A stretch of 22,173 bases of DNA from Chara braunii. Lineage: Eukaryota; Streptophyta; Charophyceae; Charales; Characeae. The position numbers and the translations under genes are program-made. The notes under the pieces are model-generated. The model was given only the letters and a program-made list of their open reading frames with translations, was not told the origin of the DNA and ran no database searches. This document shows, in pieces, positions 1 to 6,897 of the stretch. Positions within the stretch are counted from its first letter, which is position 1. The number at the start of each line of letters is the position of its first letter. Where the stretch lies: positions 4,299,944 to 4,322,116 of the forward strand of contig BFEA01000040.1 of NCBI GenBank assembly GCA_003427395.1. The letters are read 5' to 3'.

Positions 1-65
<65 letters not shown>
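1..65. repeat. (GA)n dinucleotide microsatellite, cut by the window edge
   Basis: The first 65 bases are an uninterrupted GA repeat that begins at the window edge, so its full length is unknown. It has no coding meaning. Confidence 0.98.
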
Positions 66-67
<2 letters not shown>

Positions 68-189
68 ATTGTATCTAGGATCCTGGATTGAGTCACTGGG
101 GATTATAGAGTGGAGCCGTGGACGAATTGAACCGCAATTTTCTGCACCTGGATGAATTGAACCGGTTCCCACCAGGCTGGTACATTGAA

Positions 190-345
190 ACTGCGTCCCG
201 CCTGTATATGGCCTACTTTTTTGGGAAGGGGGGGCTCGTACTGGTGGTTCATCATACGCAACTGGTCTATTAATTATCAATTTATCACCCATGCAAATCC
301 TCAGCCTTATTCATGCCCGGACTCGAACTCCCAACACCAAGTTTC
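190..345 (-). repeat. tRNA-derived SINE-like fragment (B box only)
   Basis: On the minus strand, positions 330-319 read GAGTTCGAGTCC, a good match to the RNA polymerase III B box of tRNA genes. I cannot fold a full tRNA around it and no clear A box is visible. The same kind of B box recurs at 722 and 3822 in equally non-coding context, which suggests scattered SINE-like pieces rather than a working tRNA gene. Confidence 0.35.
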
Positions 346-382
346 ACTTCAGCTCAAGACAGTGCGAGGATGAGGATCCCAA

Positions 383-466
383 TGGTGCTATGTTTGTGCT
401 TGGAAAGCATGAACCTGGTCATAATGACGGTCCTGTTCATGCTTCCTTAGCATGACCATAGCACCA
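383..466. repeat. 84-bp near-perfect hairpin (MITE-like or small-RNA-precursor-like)
   Basis: The two ends are perfect inverted copies of TGGTGCTATG. Inside, AAGCATGAAC on the left pairs with GTTCATGCTT on the right, and the centre still pairs through GTCAT/ATGAC. The arms run about 34 nt each with a few bulges. A minimal foldback transposon would look like this, and so would a plant-type miRNA precursor. No target duplication or poly-T terminator decides between them. Confidence 0.75.
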
Positions 467-659
467 GAGGGGGCTAGCAATGAGAATGGGAAGTTCAGAC
501 GAAGAGAGGCTCCCCACTTTAAGTTAGGAAAAACTCAGACTAGAACTTTCCTGCATGTACCTGACCCCAATTACACCCACACGTGGATGCATATGACGGC
601 AATCATGTCCACAATTCATTTGAAAAAGTGCCGTTGTAAGTATATGCCTTCGAGAGCGC

Positions 660-775
660 ACTTGGCCCGCCCTATGGGGCTGAATGGTTCACCCATGACC
701 TGTTTGTTGATAGCCTGTCCTGAGTTCGAATCCTGATGGACTCGAAATTCTCGAGTGATTCGGAATGAATAAATT
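660..775 (+). repeat. tRNA-derived SINE-like fragment with A and B boxes
   Basis: An A-box-like motif (TGGGGCTGAATGG, 675-687) is followed 34 nt later by a B box (GAGTTCGAATCC, 722-733), close to tRNA spacing. After the B box comes an unrelated AT-rich tail containing AATAAA-type runs. The part between the boxes does not form a convincing anticodon arm, so this is better read as the tRNA-like head of a SINE than as a tRNA gene. Confidence 0.4.
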
Positions 776-880
776 TAATAAAACAACACAACTCTTAATT
801 GCTGGAAACCGTTCAATTCAAGGATTATACTTCAAGGCCGTCACCCTTTTAAGCTTAAACCACCAGTACTTCCCGATCAC

Positions 881-906
881 TTTTTTTTTTTTTTTTTTTT
901 TTTTTT
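881..906. repeat. poly-T tract (26 nt)
   Basis: This is an uninterrupted T26 run. Similar T or A runs of 15-26 nt recur at 3978, 4344, 4751, 5372, 6112, 9051, 9785, 11876, 12092 and 21925. They could be retroposon tails or simple expansion. Confidence 0.95.
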
Positions 907-1602
907 GGGTTATAAAAAGTCCAGATCGTAATAGAGGCTGGATGCTAGGCGCCTCGGGGTGTGCCTGTTGTCTGTCGTTGTAGTTAACCAGTGGAGAGAT
1001 CAGATGGCTTGTGACAGCCCCAAGGACAGTCTCCTCCAGGGGGCATCATTCTTGAACTCTTTTTTTTTTGTTTTGTTATCCTTATAATCAGATCGCAAGT
1101 TGAGGCCTTCAGCGGTGCAACCCGGACCTGTCTCTAGACCTAGACCTACACCAACCCGTGCCTTCCGAGGGTCTCAGATGAGTGCCCCCCCTGGGCGCTA
1201 CCATAGGGACACCCCGGATTTTCTCGAGGGCGACTGGGACACAGGAGGGGTCACGGATATGTGGTCATCCCCCACCTGTATCACATCTAGCAGACTCTAT
1301 GGGCGTCTACCACCCTTCGACTATCAATACGACGACCCACCCTCCCCTGCCTAAGATGAGATCCCTACGCAGGGACCCTTTCCCAGATTCTCGCCCCAAT
1401 CGACCCCCTCAATGGGAACGCAGACAGGTACCAGCCCGGATGAAGCCCAGCCCACAACCATCGTAAGATAGACATGAGGCCCGCCCTTGGGAATCGTAGA
1501 TACTTTACACCCAACCCTTACTACTACTCAAGGGCGGTGTAGAGAGCGGAGCTAGACCGGAGCCAGGATCGTACAATGTAAGTATGGACTCTCGCAGGTG
1601 TA
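907..1602. other. unassigned stretch with weak Pro/Arg-rich open frames
   Basis: Overlapping short open frames at 1100-1354 and 1182-1466 encode proline-, arginine- and serine-rich peptides in two different frames. This is the pattern expected from C-rich composition rather than from a gene. I recognise no domain, start context or splice structure. It may be the worn end of a mobile element, but nothing in it proves that. Confidence 0.5.
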
Positions 1603-1997
1603 CCATGAGGCCGGGAAACTACCACAGTACCCAGACACACCCATGACACACCCACAGAGCAGTGCATACGAACGAGGCGGTGCACAGACAGGCCCACAAT
1701 CTCTACACACATTCCTACCTAACCTAGTCTAGGCCTAAGACCTCTAGGTGCTCAACCTACCTCCTCTACCCCACCCATGGTGAGTACACGAGACATGACC
1801 CATGAGGCCGGGAAACTACCACAGTACCCAGACACATCCATGACACACCCACAGAGCAGTGCATATGAACGAGGCGGTGCACAGTCAGGCCCACAATCTC
1901 TACACACATTCCTACCTAACCTAATCTAGACCTAAGACCTCTACGTACTCAACCTACCTCCTCTACCCCACCCATGGCGAGTACACGAGACATGACC
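1603..1997. repeat. tandem direct duplication, 2 x 197 bp
   Basis: The unit beginning CCATGAGGCCGGGAAACTAC at 1603 restarts at 1800. Both copies end in the same GTACACGAGACATGACC (1784-1800 and 1981-1997), giving a period of 197 bp. The copies differ at only about ten positions by eye, so the duplication is fairly recent. The open frames within it are short and not conserved between copies, so it looks non-coding. Confidence 0.92.
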
Positions 1998-2878
1998 CAC
2001 AGATCATTGGACCACCACACACTACACACACGACACAGATTTCTGCATTGAACCGATAGAAAATGTAACTGTAACCGTGCAGGCGCGTTCTTTTTATCAC
2101 CGACTGGCGTTGGCAACCATTTTGGTCCGTGTTACATGCACAGATATGCAATGTACGTAATAAACCGAGAATCTGCAATGTGATGAAAAGGACTGAATAG
2201 ACAATGCGGTACAAGTAGAATCTCGACAAGCAATGTACATTCTCATTCATACATAAAGATGCTGAAGAGCGCAGGGAAGACTTTGATACAAGACTGACCT
2301 GACAGGACTTGACCTCATTCACGTAGTTCAGAGTAACGAAGCAGAATGCTAGAGTACCTCTAACTAGCCCAATCAATGTTTGAACTCAGACTAAACATGC
2401 ATTGTATCCATCACGAAGTGTGAAGGAGCCTGGCNCTGCACACAGGAAGAANGCGCCAGGTCCAGACATACACAGACGAAGAGATAAGGAACAGACAAAA
2501 GGAGGGAAGAAGATGGGAATGTCGTTAACACCAAGTCTTGGTCACCNATCCCAAATAGTCCCTCGTTGCCATGTCTGAACCCCCGAAAGTCGAGTCTGGA
2601 TCCAATGTCACCAAGCTCTGTATCTCCTCTCTCATAGTCTGCAGATGCAGTGAAGTCAGAAGTGAGAGGGAGAGAAGAGATGGTGGACTGAGAAGAAGAA
2701 GAAGAAGAACTCTCTCTTTCTCTCTGTTACGAACCAAGTACTAACCTGTGATGTTGGCGCTGTGCTGCAGGTACCTCGAAGACGAAGCTGGAGCAATGGC
2801 GCTGCAGGTAGGTAGGTACCTCTGGCCTCCGCCCAAGCTCTCTCTCTCGCTCTCTCTCTCTAGTACTACCTAGCTATG
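1998..2878. other. unassigned non-coding stretch with three N calls and purine/CT tracts
   Basis: I see no credible gene. Single undetermined bases sit at 2435, 2452 and 2547. A GAA-rich tract at about 2690-2710 is followed by CT-rich DNA, and another CT microsatellite lies at about 2838-2862. The open frames here on the minus strand are short and low in complexity. Confidence 0.6.
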
Positions 2879-2931
2879 GCGCCCAGCGCTGGAGACTACA
2901 GCTACCTACTGCGCCCAGCGCTGGAGACTAC
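2879..2931. repeat. direct repeat, 21-bp unit twice with 32-bp period
   Basis: The motif GCGCCCAGCGCTGGAGACTA begins at 2879 and again at 2911, with an 11-bp TACC-rich spacer. The unit contains the self-complementary core CCAGCGCTGG. A further partial copy of the theme (CAGCGCTCC) occurs at about 2957. Confidence 0.9.
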
Positions 2932-3048
2932 TAGCTAACGCTACCACTACTACAACGCAGCGCTCCCTCCAGAGTGCTGCACCCGAATCCTGAAGACTAC
3001 AACTACCAACTGCCTACCTCGGAAGTGCCTGGGAAGTCGTATGTACTA

Positions 3049-3091
3049 CCTCGGCCTGCCTCCTGACTGCTGGAGGCCAGTCAGGCCGAGG
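3049..3091. repeat. imperfect inverted repeat (CCTCGGCCTG...CAGGCCGAGG)
   Basis: The right arm CAGTCAGGCCGAGG (3078-3091) is the reverse complement of the left arm CCTCGGCCTG...ACTG (3049-3069), apart from a 7-nt bulge on the left. It stands just upstream of the larger foldback cluster. Confidence 0.75.
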
Positions 3092-3134
3092 AGGCAGCTC
3101 TTGCCAATGCCGAAGTGTGCCAGGGGCTGGCGTG

Positions 3135-3470
3135 GGAAACAGACTAATAATAGTCTGTTTCCGAAACCCTGGTTCGGTGCCTGAGTTTCAGGGCCGGTCG
3201 TTCTGATGAATGACCGAAAATGGCCCTTCGTTTCAGGCTAAAAAGGCTGTTGCCATTTTTAGTCTGAAACGACCAGGGATAGGCCCTGGACTTCAGGCTT
3301 TTGGCCTGAACCGACAGGGGGCCTGTAAGCCCTGGATTTCAGGCTTTCGGCCTGAAGTTCAGGCTTTTGGCCTGAACGCTGTCGGGCCTGCAAAATGGCC
3401 GTCGGGCCTGCAAAATGGCCCGTGTGTGCACGCGCTGCATGTAACAGCCGGTAGGCCCCGAGCCTACCGG
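3135..3470. repeat. cluster of short perfect hairpins (foldback array)
   Basis: At least six inverted repeats are packed into 340 bp. A 12-bp perfect stem lies at 3135-3162 (GGAAACAGACTA / TAGTCTGTTTCC, loop ATAA). A 15-bp stem with one mismatch is at 3230-3270. The palindromic motif TTCAGGCTTTTGGCCTGAA occurs at 3292-3310 and 3358-3376, with a one-base variant at 3338-3356. A 9-bp perfect stem lies at 3448-3470 (CCGGTAGGC / GCCTACCGG). Between these, GTCGGGCCTGCAAAATGGCC is tandemly doubled at 3381-3420. The open frames on both strands are by-products of this palindromic sequence. Confidence 0.85.
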
Positions 3471-3561
3471 AATTTTGCAGTGCGTTTATGGCCGCGTTGA
3501 ACAAAACGCCTGTGAAAGGTCGTGGCTGTCTAAACCAATCGAAAAAGAGCGCACTTGAGCT

Positions 3562-3732
3562 CAGGGGCACAGTCCCTCTAGCAAAGAGGGTTGGATTAAG
3601 CGCCAGAATCTGGGTGGGTTTTAAGAAGAGATGCAGAAAAGCAGACAAATGCCGATTGTCTACACCGCTCCACAAACTCGTCCCGATTCCGCTGTTAAAT
3701 ACAATCCTCTATGCTAGTGGGACTGCACCCTG
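3562..3732. mobile_element. long-TIR MITE, family A copy 1 (hAT-like CAGGG ends)
   Basis: The left end (CAGGGGCACAGTCCC, then a tract with AGCAAAGAGG) reappears inverted at the right end, where the last bases on the reverse strand read CAGGGTGCAGTCCC and then ACTAGCATAGAGGATT. The arms pair for about 60 bp with mismatches and the element is about 171 bp with no ORF. CAGGG termini are typical of hAT elements, but I do not see an 8-bp target duplication, so the superfamily is a guess. A second copy lies at 4028-4199. Confidence 0.75.
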
Positions 3733-3759
3733 GTAGTATTTCTTTGTACTGTGTGCTGC

Positions 3760-3885
3760 AAAAGAAATGGCCTTGCTCAGTTGGAAGCTGGAAGACCTAC
3801 GAACTGCTGAAATGCAGACCCGAGTTCGAATTCTGGCGGAATCGGATGAGCGAAAATAATTCTGATTCCTCCCCTTCCCCCCCCC
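3760..3885 (+). repeat. tRNA-derived SINE-like fragment with A and B boxes
   Basis: TTGCTCAGTTGG (3773-3784) matches a tRNA D-arm/A box, and GAGTTCGAATTC (3822-3833) matches the B box, at roughly tRNA spacing. The acceptor stem does not close and there is no recognisable anticodon loop. The bases after the B box resemble those after the B box at 722, which supports a shared SINE family. It lies between the two MITE copies. Confidence 0.45.
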
Positions 3886-4027
3886 CCCCTCTTTACAGCC
3901 AGGAACTGGGGCCGGCGTCCCTCATATTTCAGTGCCAGGAATAGAGCCTGGCATCCCTACCTGGGGCTGGTTAGATCTTTTTTTTTTTTTTTTTCATTAC
4001 CTACCTACCTCTACTTCTAAGGGTATA

Positions 4028-4199
4028 CAGGGCCGAGGTCCCACTAGCAAAGAGGATTGGAAAAAGCTCCTGAATCTGGATGTGTTTTATGCAGAGATGC
4101 AGAAAAGCAGTTCAATCTCGATTTCCTGCACCTCTCCATAACCTCGTCCAGATTCAGGCATTCGATCCGATCCTCTTTGCTAGTGGGACCACGCCCCAG
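4028..4199. mobile_element. long-TIR MITE, family A copy 2
   Basis: GGTCCCACTAGCAAAGAGGA at 4037 is repeated as a perfect inverted copy ending at 4190. The arms continue to pair through CTGAATCTGGA and beyond, about 60 bp in all. Including the outer CAGGG-like bases the element is about 172 bp. Its interior (AGAGATGCAGAAAAGCAG) is the same as in copy 1, so the two are independent insertions of one non-autonomous family. No target duplication is obvious. Confidence 0.82.
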
Positions 4200-4205
4200 G
4201 GGCCC

Positions 4206-4548
4206 CCTGCAAGCAAAGCTTTCTACCTCTCATCGCCCTTTTAAAAAGAACGGAGGCGGGGGAATACAAGAAAGAAAAATAAAAAGTGCACAATTTGCTA
4301 AAATGCCTTCCCAAACAGGTGACAAGAAAATTGTGCGGCTACCAAAAAAAAAAAAAAAAAAAAAAAGCAAAGAAAAACACTAAAGGAAAAAAAAGGAGCT
4401 ATTCAAATTAATTCAATAGTATTCAAATTTCCTGCAAGCAAAGCTTTCTACCTCTCATCGCCCTTTTATATATTATCTCGAATATCCAAAAGCAAAGAAA
4501 ACTCTAAAGGGGGGAAAAAAAAAGAGGAGCTATTCAATAGTATTCATT
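4206..4548. repeat. diverged tandem duplication with A-rich core
   Basis: A 37-bp stretch starting CCTGCAAGCAAAGCTTTCTA at 4206 recurs at 4431. In both copies it is followed by an A-rich tract, AGCAAAGAAAA, CTAAAGG and then GGAGCTATTCAA. The first copy is longer because it holds an A23 run (4344-4366) and extra AT-rich sequence. This is a tandem duplication with unequal internal growth, not a gene. Confidence 0.8.
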
Positions 4549-5000
4549 GCATTTTTTGTTTATGTTTTTCTTTTCTTGGCTATATATGGTGCATTTTCTT
4601 TTTTAGCGCGATCGTGAGGAACGGTCTCCATTTGCATCCCAACTTGGAAGACATTGTCTACGCATTGGGCACATGCGTCATCATATCAAGAATGAAGGAT
4701 CCGACGAAACAGGTTTGTTTGGTGGAATGCTCTCCCTCGTTTGAAGCTCCCTTTTTTTTTCTTTTTTTTTTTTCCGCCCCGAATTGTGTCGGTCATCCTT
4801 GCCAGGGCCCATCCTTATCTTTTGCGTACCGTTACAATTTTAAACCGCCAGAGTACTCAGCCCCAGCCTTGCAAGGTTCCTTCTTCATCGCCTATGAAAA
4901 AATTCAAAAAATAAAATAAAATTCAGAGGCTCGGGGCTACTGGACCACAATTGCTGGCCGCACCAGCCAAAACAGAAAAGAACTGCGCCACTGGCGGTTT
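4549..5000. other. unassigned AT-rich stretch with T tracts
   Basis: It contains T-rich tracts at about 4751-4771 and a short A-rich stretch near 4900. The open frame at 4614-4919 has no recognisable domain and encodes a T-tract-derived run of phenylalanines. I see no gene. Confidence 0.55.
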
Positions 5001-5050
5001 GGCAAAGCTTGGCGCGCAGTTGGGTGGCAAAGCTTGGCGCACAGTTGGGG
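5001..5050. repeat. tandem repeat, 2 x 25 bp
   Basis: GGCAAAGCTTGGCGCGCAGT begins at 5001, and the same unit with one change restarts at 5026. The units contain the complementary words GGC/GCC around an AAGCTT site. Confidence 0.88.
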
Positions 5051-5411
5051 GGCGCCACACCCTGGTGTACAGGAGGTTTAAACCGCCCGTTCACATGAGC
5101 CTAAGTTGATGAAGCTGCCTTCCAAGGCCCTGCAACTACACCTTTTCAAAGTGCCCTGCTTCTTTCGCTACCGGGCCCCGACCCAGGCCCGAATCGAAAT
5201 GCTCTAACCATGTATACCAGTAGGCTCGTGTGGACCGGTGGTTCAATGGATCTGCAGAAGGATCTTTAAAGCTCTTTTTTTTTCAAACTCTTTAAGCCAC
5301 CAGTCTCTCTGAGCCTCTTTGTTCAAACTTGGAACTTGATTTGGTGGAGATTTTGACGCGTGACAGCGTAGTAAAAAAAAAAAAACAAAAAAAAAAAAAG
5401 CTACCGTCTTC
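5051..5411. other. unassigned stretch with tRNA-like words on the minus strand
   Basis: The minus strand between about 5210 and 5165 contains TGGTTAGAGCA, the commonest tRNA A-box form, but the expected anticodon arm is missing and the B box is not at the right distance. On the plus strand GTGGTTCAATGG at about 5240 is also A-box-like. These may be worn SINE heads. A-rich and T-rich runs occupy 5272-5284 and 5372-5399. No gene is visible. Confidence 0.35.
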
Positions 5412-5500
5412 ACCCGAATACAACGCCCGGTCATTATAGCTGTATTTGGGTCAACTTTCAGTCTAGGTACAGCGATAATGACCGGGCGTTCTATTCGGGT
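5412..5500. mobile_element. 89-bp palindromic MITE-like element, family B
   Basis: ACCCGAATACAACGCCCGGT at the left end is matched by its inverted copy with one mismatch at the right end (ending ATTCGGGT at 5500), and the pairing continues through CATTAT. The arms are about 30 bp and the whole element can fold on itself. The internal sequence GCCCGGTCATTATAGCTGTA followed by TTTGGGTCA recurs, slightly changed, at 11793-11822. It is too small to encode anything. Confidence 0.8.
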
Positions 5501-5679
5501 CACCCTAGCATGTGGTGTGCTCTGTTGTCCTTAGCCCCCTGAGTCATCCTGCTTCTTTTGAGTGCTCCCAGCTGTAACCCCCAGTGCTACCCTCCCTAAA
5601 AAGTCCAAATTCAGAATCCATGTCTGATCCATCGGCTCTAACGGAGAGGTCGCACTTGTATGGATCAAGCGATACAAGC

Positions 5680-6000
5680 GGGACCACGTGGGACCACGTG
5701 GGAACTTGTCCGGGAGATGGCAATGATCGATGGCCCATATCTCATGATCCCTGCAAAACGGGACCACGTGGGACCACCTGGGAGCAAGTGGGGCTACTTG
5801 GGACCGAGTGGTACCAAGAGGCCCAAGGCAGGAGCAAGTGTGAGTAAGTCAGACCAAGTGGGATCTTGCCCTGAAGATAGCAGAGACTGACAACCAGCGT
5901 CTTGTCATCTGTGCAAGTGGGACCAAGTGGGACCAAGTGCCACCAAGTGGGACCAATTGGGCCCAAGTGGGAGCAAGGGGTACCAAGTGGGGGAGCAAGT
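5680..6000. repeat. roughly 10-bp-period minisatellite (GGGACCAAGT / GGGACCACGT), interrupted
   Basis: Blocks of a GGGACCAAGT-type decamer occupy 5680-5700, 5760-5870 and about 5911-5990, mostly in strict 10-bp register. The intervening pieces (5700-5760 and 5860-5920) resemble each other, so there is also a higher-order unit of about 160 bp. Several decamers carry CACGTG. Open frames on both strands here (5531-6047) result from a stop-poor short repeat and are not genes. Confidence 0.85.
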
Positions 6001-6150
6001 CTGACCTTGCCCCAGTGGAAAGTTCTCTCTATTAGAGGTCCCCACAATCTCCATCCTTAATGAACTTATAGGCCCAACAGATATTCTAGTTCTGACTCAG
6101 CACCGACTCGCCTTTCTTTTTTTTTTTTCTTTTTTTTCTTTTTTTAACTA
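6001..6150. other. spacer ending in a T/CT tract
   Basis: No coding signal is visible. A T-rich tract with C interruptions occupies 6112-6145, immediately before the possible transposon end at 6152. Confidence 0.5.
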
Positions 6151-6151
6151 A

Positions 6152-6193
6152 GGGGCTCTTTAGACACTCCTCGGGCACGTAAAATGCCCGAGG
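6152..6193. other. possible left terminus of a PIF/Harbinger-type element, with hairpin
   Basis: After TAA comes GGGGCTCTTTAG, a form like plant Tourist/PIF terminal repeats and next to a TAA that would suit a 3-bp TWA target site. A perfect 9-bp stem follows (CCTCGGGCA 6169-6177, TGCCCGAGG 6185-6193). I found no matching inverted end within the window apart from a weak AGCCCC at 21661-21666, so this is tentative. Confidence 0.3.
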
Positions 6194-6897
6194 ATGTGAT
6201 CGTTCCACCTATCCTCGGGGAAGATTTTTCCAAAAAAATGTGAAAACATTTCCTCGAGGAATCCTTGTAGCATCCTTGTGGCCCAGCCATTTGTCGCCCT
6301 AGTGCAAGGGACCTCACGAGGTCCCTCGGGGTTCGAGGATCCGTGATAATTGGAGGGGCGAAGGCACGCGTCGGCGGCAGCTTCCTTTTTTGGCTGGTCC
6401 ATTTGGTGTTCCGCCAACGGGTGCATGGACATCTTCGACCGCCGTCGTCGGTCCTGGGCCCAACGGGTCGCCAACGGCTAACGTTGGAGGACGACCCACG
6501 AGGGACCCATGTAGCTCTTGCGGCTGATGTCGCCATGCTCCCACGGGGTTTCCCGCCAGCGTCGACGGGGTTCAACGGTCGGCAAAATTGAATATTTTGC
6601 CTGACCTGACTCCAGCAGCCCAACCAATGTTGGCAACGGATAACGTTATGGTGCGTTTGTCGTATGCTGTCCTCTTCCGTTTGCGTCCTTCACTGTCGCC
6701 GTTTGGTGGACCTCCACCGCCGTCATCAAGTTGCGGCCCTATCCTACGCGTCGTTGATGACCTACCTCTATCGCAGGCTTCCTCTGCTGCTCCTGGTCGT
6801 TATTTTGCTTATCGTTGTCGTCCTGTTCCACGTGTGCATCAGCCTTAAGGTGCCTGGCCGTACACGCTGGAGGCATTCAGTGAAGAAGGGTGTCGAC
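6194..6897. other. possible 5' leader of the MYB-like gene
   Basis: This GC-rich stretch lies upstream of the MYB-like reading frame. The frame is already open from an ATG at 6664, and that extension would encode an Arg-rich then strongly hydrophobic stretch (around 6778-6845). It could be an unusual N-terminus, but it is more likely leader, because the protein-like composition begins near the ATG at 6898. Several overlapping open frames on both strands reflect high GC rather than genes. Confidence 0.4.

Noticed and set aside
3259-3675. A 138-residue minus-strand ORF and overlapping plus-strand ORFs
   Set aside because: They run through palindromes and into a MITE, and both strands are open because the sequence is self-complementary.
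5531-6047. Open reading frames on both strands across the 10-bp array
   Set aside because: The short repeat contains almost no stop words in any frame, so long frames appear on both strands at once. There is no domain, and the composition follows the repeat.
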